Positions 1 through 5,137 of a stretch of 5,448 nt of DNA are shown one piece after another (within the stretch, counting starts at the first letter, position 1; every line of letters starts with the position of its first letter). Origin of the DNA: Bacteroidota bacterium (GTDB taxonomy: Bacteria > Bacteroidota > Ignavibacteria > Ignavibacteriales > Melioribacteraceae); assembly GCA_021812745.1 (NCBI GenBank), contig JAKAMS010000196.1:1-5448 (forward strand). The letters are read 5' to 3'. The notes beneath the pieces were generated by a model. It saw only the letters and a list, made by a program, of their open reading frames with translations, was not told the origin of the DNA and made no database searches. The position numbers and the translations under genes were made by a program.

Positions 1-406
1 CAACGTTAATATCGCCGCCGGATGTTTCAACGTGAGGATTAAAATTCTTTGGTGTCATTACTTCGACTCGGACACTTAAATTATTTCCGAACCAGCTGAA
101 CATTGATCCTCTTTTTTTGGCTATAACCTTTACTACGTCTCCTTCCTGATAGATATCAAACTTCATTTTGCTTTCTGCGCGGCTGTTGGCGAATATTTTC
201 ACATAAACTTCAGGTTTATCCCAGCTTTCCACTTTTACATCGGCGCCGCTTGTATTAACATAAACGCTCTGCCAGTCTTTAACCTGAAATGATTTCTCTC
301 TAATCAGTTTCAGATTATCCGCAAGTGAAAGAGAAGCCGAAATCATAATTAATGAAATCACAACCAGCATCTTCTTAAGCAAATTGTATTGAATAGAACT
401 ATTCAT
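1..406 (-). CDS. DUF4097-type exported protein, 3' part outside window
   Basis: Reading the minus strand from the ATG at 406 gives 135 open codons that run off the left edge, so the C-terminus is missing. A GGAGGT ribosome binding site (complement of 411-416) lies 4 bp before the start and fixes it. Residues 1-29 form a signal peptide: a KK pair, a hydrophobic stretch VVISLIMISASLSL, and a likely cleavage site after SLA-29. The rest is beta-rich, with short strands such as SVYVNTSGADVKVESWDKP (47-65) and HVETSGGDINV (125-135). That 'xxTSGGDixv' rhythm is typical of the DUF4097 beta-helix or 'putative adhesin' family. The family's function is not established. Members are often envelope proteins encoded near sigma/anti-sigma or stress genes, so a cell-surface location is inferred. 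The gene is divergent from crcB across a 134-bp gap. The family call is from sequence pattern only. Confidence 0.8.
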   Translation of the reverse strand, partial: MNSSIQYNLLKKMLVVISLIMISASLSLADNLKLIREKSFQVKDWQSVYVNTSGADVKVESWDKPEVYVKIFANSRAESKMKFDIYQEGDVVKVIAKKRGSMFSWFGNNLSVRVEVMTPKNFNPHVETSGGDINV

Positions 407-509
407 AATTACCTCCGAATTAATTTGATTTACTGATTGTTTAGACTCCTCACTTTCCTGTTAAGTTACGCGTATTCCAAAAAAATCTTTTATGAAAAAA
501 ATCAATTTG

Positions 510-518
510 TGCTATATT
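510..518 (+). promoter_or_regulatory. Candidate extended -10 promoter for the crcB operon
   Basis: TG-C-TATATT at 510-518 matches an extended -10 element (TGnTATAAT with one mismatch in the hexamer). It would start transcription near 525 and give a leader of about 16 nt that contains the TGAGG Shine-Dalgarno at 531-535. No good -35 box is present at 17 bp spacing (490-495 reads TTATGA), so the call is tentative. The short leader leaves no room for a riboswitch. Confidence 0.35.
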
Positions 519-540
519 ACCGGAAACAAATGAGGCATTT

Positions 541-909
541 TTGATTAAATATCTGATTGTATTTATAGGCGCGGGTTTAGGAGGCGGGTTCCGTTATTGG
601 GTCTCATCATTTGTTCAGAAACAATTTCCACCCTACTTTCCATGGGGAACGCTTACCGTAAATTTGATTGGCAGTTTTATTCTCGGCATGATGATCTTCG
701 GTCTGGATGAAAAAGAATTGATCAGTCCTTCTGTAAAACTATTTATCGGAATAGGATTCTGCGGCGGCTTTACAACTTTTTCTTCCTTTTCGTTAGAAAC
801 ATTTAATTTAATCCGAGACGCGGAATTTCTTTTTGCAGGATTAAATATTTTGGCAAACGTAGTTCTAACTATTCTTGGAATTTATTTTGCTTATTTAATC
901 ACAAGGTGA
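541..909 (+). CDS. crcB: Fluoride exporter CrcB/FluC
   Basis: This 122-residue protein has the usual length of a Fluc fluoride channel subunit. The channel forms a dual-topology dimer in the inner membrane and lets F- leave the cell down its gradient. All family signatures are visible: GGGFRYW (14-20), FPWGTLTVNLIGSFILG (33-49) with the conserved Asn41, and GFCGGFTTFSSFSLE (72-86), the TM3 break with the Phe-box residues F80 and F83. Four hydrophobic segments lie at roughly 2-22, 36-54, 66-84 and 97-120. The start is TTG at 541. It is supported by TGAGG 5 bp upstream and by the family's standard N-terminus, since the next in-frame Met is residue 50. DUF190 begins 3 bp after the stop, so the two are surely co-transcribed. 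No crcB-type fluoride riboswitch is recognisable in 407-540. Confidence 0.96.
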   Translation: MIKYLIVFIGAGLGGGFRYWVSSFVQKQFPPYFPWGTLTVNLIGSFILGMMIFGLDEKELISPSVKLFIGIGFCGGFTTFSSFSLETFNLIRDAEFLFAGLNILANVVLTILGIYFAYLITR

Positions 910-912
910 TTT

Positions 913-1263
913 ATGAAAATTGAAGGTGAAGCAAAACTGCTGAGGATTTTTTTAGGAGAAGCAGATAAAATTTCTCATCTGCCTGTTTACGAAAAGATTG
1001 TAACCGAAGCACGGAAGCAAAATCTTGCCGGCGCTACTGTTTATAAAGGCGTTATGGGTTTCGGCGGGAACAGCAGAATTCACAGCGCAAAAATTTTACG
1101 CCTCTCTGAAGATTTGCCGCTGGTTATTGAAATTGTGGACGAACTAAAAAAAATTGAAGAGTTTATTCCGACAGTTGAAAAGATTTTTGAAGAAGCTAAT
1201 TGCGGCGGACTTATTACAGTTGAAAAAGCCGAGATCATAGTTTATAAATCAACTAAAAAGTAA
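913..1263 (+). CDS. DUF190 PII-like protein
   Basis: This 116-residue soluble protein matches the DUF190 family in length and motifs: AKLLRIFLGEADK (7-19), PVYEKIVTEARKQNLAGATV (24-43), GFGGNSRIHSAKILRLSEDL (49-68), VIEIVD (71-76), and a closing GLITVEKAEIIVY (99-111). The family has a ferredoxin-like fold resembling PII (GlnB) signalling proteins. Its biochemical role is unknown. DUF190 genes are frequently found beside crcB, as here, which suggests a role in fluoride or anion homeostasis, perhaps as a cytosolic regulator or sensor. That function is inference. AAGGTGAT, covering the crcB stop codon, serves as the ribosome binding site 2-3 bp before the ATG, so translation is probably coupled to crcB. 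Confidence 0.92.
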   Translation: MKIEGEAKLLRIFLGEADKISHLPVYEKIVTEARKQNLAGATVYKGVMGFGGNSRIHSAKILRLSEDLPLVIEIVDELKKIEEFIPTVEKIFEEANCGGLITVEKAEIIVYKSTKK

Positions 1264-1272
1264 AAACTCTAT

Positions 1273-2046
1273 ATGCGGAATAAATTTCTTTCAGCGTTCC
1301 TAATAATTATTTTTTTTCAGTCATCTCTCTTTTCTCAGAATATATATAACCTTTCACAATTCGGTGATGAATCATTCCGCTTTATTAAGCAGCCGTTGAA
1401 ATGGGAAAGTAATGATTGGATTAAACTTGGTTTGTTCAGCGCCGGAACTATTTTATTGATGCAAGCAGATAAGCCAATACAAGATGCGTTGTTGAAAGAT
1501 CGAAGTTATAACAATAGCTTTCCTATTGAAGCCGGAAGAATTTGGGGCGAAGTTTATCCGACCGTTATCATAGCCGGAGCTTTTGGTTTACACGGATTAA
1601 TTGCCAACGATCCTTCTTCAAAAAAAATCGGGTTCGAAATTGTGCAGACTGCTCTTTACGCCGGTGCTATTACCACTTTTCTTAAATTTGCTGCAGGCAG
1701 AGCAAGACCATTTGCAAATAAGGGTTCTGCAACTTACCATCCGTTCACAATTTTTGATGATGATTTTCATTCACTGCCGTCAGGACATGTAACGCTTGCG
1801 TTTTCACTTTCAACAGTTCTTTCTAAAAATGCGAAAACAGATTTCTTAAAAATAATTGCTTATCTGCCTGCTGTGTTAACTGCTGTATCGAGAGTTTATC
1901 AGAACAATCATTGGACCTCCGATGTTTTTGTTGCCGCATCAATTGGATATTTTGTTGGCGATTGGGTTACACGGCAGCATGAAGAGAACGATTCTCCGGT
2001 TCAGACTCCTTCAATCTTTCCGCTGGTATTAAGAATTAAATTGTAA
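1273..2046 (+). CDS. PAP2-family phosphatase with signal sequence
   Basis: This 257-residue protein carries the complete phosphatidic acid phosphatase type 2 / haloperoxidase active site. The three parts are K138-x6-R145-P146, P169-S170-G171-H172, and S206-R207-x5-H213-x3-D217. H172 is the expected acid/base residue and H213 the nucleophile, activated by D217. An N-terminal hydrophobic segment (5-20) ending in LFSQ looks like a signal peptide. Hydrophobic stretches near 50-64, 94-110, 122-140, 172-184, 191-206 and 217-231 fit an integral membrane lipid or pyrophosphate phosphatase facing the periplasm. The substrate cannot be told from sequence; phosphatidate, undecaprenyl pyrophosphate and other lipid phosphates are possible. 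The ATG lies 9 bp after the DUF190 stop with no clear Shine-Dalgarno (the gap reads AAACTCTAT). Coupling to the upstream genes is therefore likely, and this is the last gene of the operon. Confidence 0.93.
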   Translation: MRNKFLSAFLIIIFFQSSLFSQNIYNLSQFGDESFRFIKQPLKWESNDWIKLGLFSAGTILLMQADKPIQDALLKDRSYNNSFPIEAGRIWGEVYPTVIIAGAFGLHGLIANDPSSKKIGFEIVQTALYAGAITTFLKFAAGRARPFANKGSATYHPFTIFDDDFHSLPSGHVTLAFSLSTVLSKNAKTDFLKIIAYLPAVLTAVSRVYQNNHWTSDVFVAASIGYFVGDWVTRQHEENDSPVQTPSIFPLVLRIKL

Positions 2047-2048
2047 AA

Positions 2049-2120
2049 ACGTGAAACGGGAAAGGTGAAACGGGAAACGAAAGGTTTTCCATCTCACGTT
2101 TTCCGTCTTCCGTTTCACGT
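2049..2120. repeat. Two-tier palindrome made of a tandem 14-bp unit
   Basis: The outer arms, 2049-2059 and 2110-2120, are perfect 11-bp inverted repeats (ACGTGAAACGG / CCGTTTCACGT). The left half is itself a tandem duplication: GTGAAACGGGAAA occurs at 2051-2063 and again at 2065-2077, period 14. The second copy (2065-2078) pairs with 2084-2097 at 11 of 14 positions around a 5-nt loop, and the right half also consists of two diverged copies. The structure begins 3 bp after the PAP2 stop codon. It could slow or end transcription, but no T-run follows the right arm, so a dispersed intergenic repeat family is an equal possibility. Confidence 0.75.
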
Positions 2121-2137
2121 CTTCCACAATCAGCCAA

Positions 2138-2449
2138 ATTGTTTTTCAAAATAGATTAACAGCATTTCCAATAACTCAAAGATCATTTACGGCGAACCTT
2201 AAATCATTTCCAACTGCTTTTTAGCACTTTTCAATGACTCCAAAATAATTTCAGATGGTTAAAAATGGTTTCTAATGAGTCAAAAATGATTTCCATCACA
2301 CCAAAAATGATTTCTAAAGGAGTATAAATGATTTCCAGCACACCAAAAATGGTTTCTAAAGGGGTAAAAATGATTCCCAGCACATCAAATATTGTTTTTA
2401 GGTTGTTATATATATGTGCAAATGCACCGGATATTGTTTCAAGAAGAAA
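2138..2449 (+). repeat. Degenerate 21-bp tandem array encoding a decayed heptad repeat
   Basis: About 15 consecutive units of 21 bp (a few 20 bp) fill this stretch. The core of each unit reads roughly AAAAATGATTTC followed by a variable 9-bp tail. Units at 2282, 2303, 2324, 2345, 2366, 2387, 2408 and 2429 keep exact 21-bp register. Tails alternate between a CAGCACACC type and a TAAAGGGGT type, giving a 42-bp higher-order pattern. Because 21 is a multiple of three, the plus strand reads as heptads such as KIISDG, KMVSNES, KMISITP, KMVSKGV and KMIPSTS. Stops at 2200-2202, 2260-2262 and 2325-2327, plus a one-base loss in the unit at 2241-2260, break the frame. The longest late open piece is 2328-2453 (42 codons, stop TAA at 2454), preceded by AAAGGAGT at 2316-2323. 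It is probably not a live gene; a relic or a non-coding minisatellite is more likely. Confidence 0.75.
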
Positions 2450-2456
2450 TAAATAA

Positions 2457-2718
2457 GCTTTTTAGAGAGATTTAATCATTTCATGAGAATAAATGAAGCT
2501 TTCTAAAAAAGTGACTGTTGAGGCAAGCGTAATTCTCCGCAAAGATGTAAAAGTATTAGTTCTTTTATCATTCTTTTGTCCTATTGAAGTTATCCCTTTA
2601 TGATTAGCATCTTGTTGCAGTATTAATGGAAGAATGTAATAGAAACAATAAATGAAAAAATCTGTTTGTAAAAACAGATCGGCAATAAAAATCGGTATTA
2701 AAAAAAGGAGTATCTAAT
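2457..2718 (+). other. Intergenic leader of the lipoprotein gene
   Basis: No convincing gene lies here. A 36-codon open frame at 2493-2603 has no ribosome binding site and no recognisable product. A weak promoter candidate is TTGTTG (2612-2617), 17 bp, then TGTAAT (2635-2640), which would start transcripts near 2647 and place the hairpin at 2660-2679 in the leader. AAGGAG at 2705-2710, 8 bp before the ATG, is a strong ribosome binding site for the next gene. Confidence 0.4.
2660..2679 (+). promoter_or_regulatory. Perfect 8-bp leader hairpin upstream of the lipoprotein
   Basis: ATCTGTTT (2660-2667) and AAACAGAT (2672-2679) form a perfect stem with a 4-nt GTAA loop, about 40 bp before the start codon. 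It is AT-rich and no T-run follows, so it is not a terminator. It could be an operator or an mRNA-stabilising hairpin. Nothing in the sequence decides between these. Confidence 0.4.
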
Positions 2719-3522
2719 ATGAAACAGATGAAAAGAAATTTAATGCGTACGGCGCTGCTGTTTAGTTTTTTCACAATATCTCTATTCATTTTCGGCTGTT
2801 CGGATCAATCATCCCCGTCAAGCGGACAGGGGCAAATAATGGTGACAATGGTTGACTCTCCGGCAGATTTTGAACATGTGAATATTGTTGTAACCAGAGT
2901 TGAAGTTCACAAAGCAGGAGCCGATTCAACGAGCGGATGGACTGTAATTAATAATAATTCGGCGACTTATGATCTGCTCACATTAAGAAACGGTGCAAGT
3001 GCCGTTCTCGGCAATACCACGCTTGATGCCGGGCATTATACACAAATAAGATTAATAGTTGGTACCGGATCCACTGTTGTAGTCAACGGTATGTCATTCA
3101 ACTTAAATGTACCGAGCACGGGGATAAAGTTGAATCACGAATTTGATATAATGGATGGAACTCTTTACGCGCTGACTTTAGATTTTAATGTTGATCATTC
3201 AATACATCAAACCGGAAACGGTCAATATATGCTGGTTCCAACTATTAGATTAGTACCGGTAGTAACATCGGGAACAATTTCCGGCAATGTAGCGCCTATC
3301 AGCGCGGCATCTTCCGTATTTGCTATAAGCGGAACAGATACTGTCAGCACAATAGCGGATGCTTCAACGGGCGCATTTAAGTTAATGGCTTTGCTTCAGG
3401 GTACTTATACTGTAAAAGTAGTATCAAAGAATGTTCTTTATAACGATAAAACAATTGCTAATGTTTCTGTTACCGCAAAACAGAATACAGATCTGGGAAC
3501 GATTAATCTAACTTTGAAATAA
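2719..3522 (+). CDS. DUF4382 lipoprotein
   Basis: This is a 267-residue exported lipoprotein. Residues 1-27 form a lipoprotein signal peptide: a basic N-terminus (KQMKR), a hydrophobic core ALLFSFFTISLFIF, and lipobox IFGC with the acylated Cys27. A Ser-rich linker (28-37) follows. Residues 38-180 match the DUF4382 domain: GQIMVTMVDSPADFEHVNI (38-56), a W74 strand, YDLLTLRNG (84-92), LDAGHYTQIRLIV (102-114), the TVVVNGMSFNLNVPS region (119-133), GIKLNHEFDI (135-144), LTLDFNVDHSI (152-162) and YMLVPTIRLV (170-179). Residues 184-267 begin GTISGNV and end TDLGTINLTLK, resembling a carboxypeptidase-regulatory-like beta sandwich. Together these suggest a surface or periplasmic binding or structural protein; the ligand is unknown. 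A strong AAGGAG lies 8 bp before the ATG. The gene stands alone between repeat-rich spacers. Confidence 0.92.
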   Translation: MKQMKRNLMRTALLFSFFTISLFIFGCSDQSSPSSGQGQIMVTMVDSPADFEHVNIVVTRVEVHKAGADSTSGWTVINNNSATYDLLTLRNGASAVLGNTTLDAGHYTQIRLIVGTGSTVVVNGMSFNLNVPSTGIKLNHEFDIMDGTLYALTLDFNVDHSIHQTGNGQYMLVPTIRLVPVVTSGTISGNVAPISAASSVFAISGTDTVSTIADASTGAFKLMALLQGTYTVKVVSKNVLYNDKTIANVSVTAKQNTDLGTINLTLK

Positions 3523-3550
3523 AATGATAAACAAGTAAAGAAGTTTATGC

Positions 3551-3660
3551 TGAGGCCGTCTCAAAAGTAATATTTTGTTATATAATCGCCCGCGGATGAC
3601 GCGGAATAAATTGATTTTCGCAGATTATTTTATTGTATCATTACTTTTGAGATAACCTCA
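3551..3660. mobile_element. 110-bp inverted-repeat element, MITE or IS remnant
   Basis: The ends at 3551-3571 and 3640-3660 are inverted repeats matching at 18 of 21 positions. The outer TGAGG and the inner CTCAAAAGTAAT are identical between arms, and the differences lie in the four bases between them. Ends of the form GAGG-n4-CTCAAAAG recall terminal inverted repeats of several bacterial IS elements (from memory, not searched). No transposase fits in the 68-bp centre, so this would be a non-autonomous miniature element or a collapsed IS. TTTAT occurs at 3544-3548 and 3661-3665, but the left copy is separated from the element by GC, so the target duplication is imperfect at best. The centre contains CGCGG-ATGA-CGCGG (3591-3604) followed by TTTTCGCAGATTA, resembling another dispersed intergenic repeat. 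Confidence 0.55.
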
Positions 3661-3904
3661 TTTATTTTAAAGACCGTGATTCAATATTTATTTTTCCGCT
3701 AATGGGGTGAAGAAGTTCGTTCTGCAATTTGGACTGATTGTATGGTCCCGAATTCTCCGCTTAAATTTTCTTTTGAATAGTTTCAATTTTGTTTTAAGTT
3801 GCAAATGACAACAATGGCAAACCCGCAATGGGGAAACAAATTTTAAATAGCTTTTCCTTTACAGTCTCAAATAAATTCTCGCAGTAAAATTTTATATAGA
3901 TAAA

Positions 3905-3973
3905 AAACATTCTTATTCACGGATTAGAAATAGGCACTCCCCTATTTTAGAATAGTGCGGGGATGGAATGTTT
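3905..3973. repeat. 69-bp imperfect palindrome upstream of the TIR-like gene
   Basis: The outer arms AAACATTC (3905-3912) and GAATGTTT (3966-3973) are perfect 8-bp inverted repeats. Inside, GCAC (3934-3937) and TATT (3943-3946) pair with AATA (3951-3954) and GTGC (3955-3958) around a TTAG loop, leaving TCCCC bulged on one side. An alternative fold pairs CTATT with AATAG and TCCC with GGGA. The palindrome ends 25 bp before the proposed cassette boundary. It could be an operator, a transcript hairpin, or part of a recombination site. Confidence 0.5.
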
Positions 3974-3998
3974 AAAAACCGATTCTGTATAAATAATA

Positions 3999-4005
3999 GT
4001 TAGGA
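3999..4005 (+). other. Proposed cassette left boundary (core site GTTAGGA)
   Basis: GTTAGGA fits the integron core site GTTRRRY except at the last base. It also supplies the AGGA ribosome binding site, 7 bp before the ATG at 4013. Integrase cleavage would fall after G3999, so the cassette would start with TTAGGA. In the free circle these six bases would complete the cassette's own attC. They pair with the ACCTAAC box at 4965-4971 at 6 of 7 positions, which argues that the two boundaries belong together. Confidence 0.5.
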
Positions 4006-4012
4006 TACAATT

Positions 4013-4957
4013 ATGGATAAGAGAATTAGAAAAAATGAAATTTGCATAATTGGTCTTCCGAGATGTGATTATGTATTTTCTTCTACACGCTCATGCTTTA
4101 TTGCATACGGTTTTGAAGATAGTCCTCTGGAAATGAATATTCTAAAAGCAATTTTAGAGTCAAAAGATATTGAATGTGTCGAAGCTGGCGGGAAATTAGC
4201 ACCTGCGCAAAGTGCCTTTTGTGCCAAAATCTGTTCTAAAATTATCACATCACAGTTTTGCATAGTTTTATTAAATAATCGCGAAGAAAAAGAAATTGAA
4301 ATTCCGAATGCAAATGTGAATATGGAATATGGGTTAATGTTAGCCTTTAATAAATATGTGATTCCTTTCCAACGCAAAGAACAAAAGTTACCTTTTAATG
4401 TAGCTGGTCTTGATACAATAAAATATACAAATAATGATTTCAAAAGACTTGCAGAAGAGGCGATTGAAGATGCCATAGAAAAAACGAAACAAGAAACCCC
4501 ATTAGATGCTGGTATTGATCAAGTTCTTGATACTTTCTTACTTCTAAAGAAAACTACATTTGCAAGTATTGAAGATGTTGGTGAGCGCCAAATATTTGAA
4601 TTGGGAAGGAAGTTTGGTTTTTACTTACTCAATGATTTTAGTGGATTTACTTATACATTTTTAGGGAATTTCACAAATTTGAGAGCCGAAACTTCATTAT
4701 GGCGCATAAGACTACTTAACGAATTGTGGAATGAAAGAATAAAGTCAGTTCCAGATAGGATTAAACTTGGGGTAGCTTCTAAAGAAATGATTCCGTTGTT
4801 AGTAGAAGTCTTATCAAAAATGCAAATATGGGTTATTGTTAATAGTAAAATTGAAAAAGAAAAAATAAATAATGAATTAATAAGTAATCCAGTCAATTTT
4901 CATTACGAGATATTCACTTCTGAAGAAGTGAGAAATGAAGTAGAAAAATATCTTTAA
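4013..4957 (+). CDS. TIR/deoxyribosyltransferase-like protein, possible defence effector
   Basis: This 314-residue soluble protein has an N-terminal Rossmann-like domain at about 26-160. A first strand CFIAYGFED (28-36) is followed by a helix, a second strand IECVEAGG (53-60), a helix ending SKIITSQFCIVLLNN (75-89), then NVNMEYGLM (101-109) and KYVIPFQ (114-120), LPFNVAGLDTIKY (126-138). The order 'FxxyxF ... NVxxExG ... KxvIp' matches TIR-like and nucleoside deoxyribosyltransferase-like domains that cleave NAD or nucleotides. Glu105 sits where the catalytic Glu would be. Residues 165-314 match nothing I recognise. They are helical, with a later strand IWVIVNS (272-278) and EIFTSEEVRNEVEKYL at the end, and may sense a trigger or oligomerise. 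Seven Cys lie in the first 83 residues (11, 18, 28, 55, 70, 74, 83). The gene is visibly AT-rich. AGGA lies 7 bp before the ATG. The cassette context and the antitoxin neighbour fit an anti-phage or toxin role, which is inference. Confidence 0.85.
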   Translation: MDKRIRKNEICIIGLPRCDYVFSSTRSCFIAYGFEDSPLEMNILKAILESKDIECVEAGGKLAPAQSAFCAKICSKIITSQFCIVLLNNREEKEIEIPNANVNMEYGLMLAFNKYVIPFQRKEQKLPFNVAGLDTIKYTNNDFKRLAEEAIEDAIEKTKQETPLDAGIDQVLDTFLLLKKTTFASIEDVGERQIFELGRKFGFYLLNDFSGFTYTFLGNFTNLRAETSLWRIRLLNELWNERIKSVPDRIKLGVASKEMIPLLVEVLSKMQIWVIVNSKIEKEKINNELISNPVNFHYEIFTSEEVRNEVEKYL

Positions 4958-5050
4958 AGATGTGACCTAACCCGCGTTTCAGCCCGACCGCTTCTCTGCC
5001 TAGGGCGGATAAATTCGAATCGGTCGTAGTGAAAGATTATTTGGTTTGGT

Positions 5051-5100
5051 TTTTCAATCCGCCGCGGCGGAAAGCTTTTCTTAAAAGTGTGATTGCAAAA
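5051..5100. repeat. Branched hairpin around a 12-bp GC palindrome
   Basis: TTTTCAATC (5051-5059) pairs with GATTG-C-AAAA (5091-5100), a 9-bp stem with one bulged C. Inside it lie a perfect palindrome CCGCCGCGGCGG (5059-5070, sharing one C with the stem) and a small hairpin CTTTT-ctt-AAAAG (5075-5087). The single strand could therefore fold into a three-way, Y-shaped structure. It lies within the attC-like region and probably forms part of its variable terminal structure. Confidence 0.55.
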
Positions 5101-5101
5101 G

Positions 5102-5137
5102 AAAACTGACCCGCCCAAAAGACGGCGGGCAAGTTTT
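5102..5137 (+). terminator. Strong hairpin, possible terminator of the TIR-like gene
   Basis: AAAACT (5102-5107) pairs with AGTTTT (5132-5137), and CCCGCC (5110-5115) pairs with GGCGGG (5124-5129), around an 8-nt loop with a 2x2 internal loop between the stems. The GC stem is followed by CAAGTTTT, which could act as a short U-tract on the plus strand, so this may end transcription from the TIR-like gene. The T-run is short and paired in the longer stem. A purely structural role within the attC-like site is equally possible. Confidence 0.3.

Larger units (their letters stand above)
3661..4012 (+). other. Gene-free spacer before the TIR-like gene
   Basis: These 352 bp carry no supported gene. 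A GTG-started frame near 3706 gives only about 33 codons and has no family resemblance. The right half holds the large imperfect palindrome at 3905-3973. A possible -10 box TATAAA (3988-3993) lies 19 bp before the ATG without a recognisable -35 box. No integrase gene and no clear upstream attC 5' half (RYYYAAC followed by a GC-rich arm) was found. Confidence 0.5.

Noticed and set aside
407..540. Fluoride riboswitch upstream of crcB
   Set aside because: No GGnGATGG-like start, pseudoknot partners or TGATGRCTCCTG-like segment could be found on the plus strand, and the likely transcript leader is only about 16 nt.
1601..1792. 63-codon plus-strand frame inside the PAP2 gene
   Set aside because: It is a shadow in another frame of a gene with a complete active site, with no family resemblance of its own.
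2138..2449. CRISPR array
   Set aside because: The units are contiguous and degenerate with 21-bp period and no conserved repeat separated by unique spacers. No cas genes are near.
2493..2603. 36-codon open frame as a small gene
   Set aside because: It has no Shine-Dalgarno, no recognisable family and no support beyond being open.
2604..2789. 61-codon minus-strand frame
   Set aside because: It overlaps the start and signal peptide of the well-supported lipoprotein gene and its leader, and its product is unrecognisable.
3551..3660. Rho-independent terminator of the lipoprotein gene
   Set aside because: The arms are long but the loop is 68 bp and no T-run follows the right arm. An inverted-repeat element explains it better.
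3523..3999. Upstream attC or integrase gene
   Set aside because: No RYYYAAC box with an attC-like arm and no tyrosine recombinase frame is present in this stretch. The nearest resemblance (CAAACCCGCAATGG near 3815) fails the consensus.
4069..4476. 135-codon minus-strand frame
   Set aside because: It is antisense to the TIR-like domain, whose conserved motifs show that the plus strand is the coding one.
4651..4896. 81-codon minus-strand frame
   Set aside because: It is antisense to the C-terminal half of the TIR-like gene, with no ribosome binding site or family motif.
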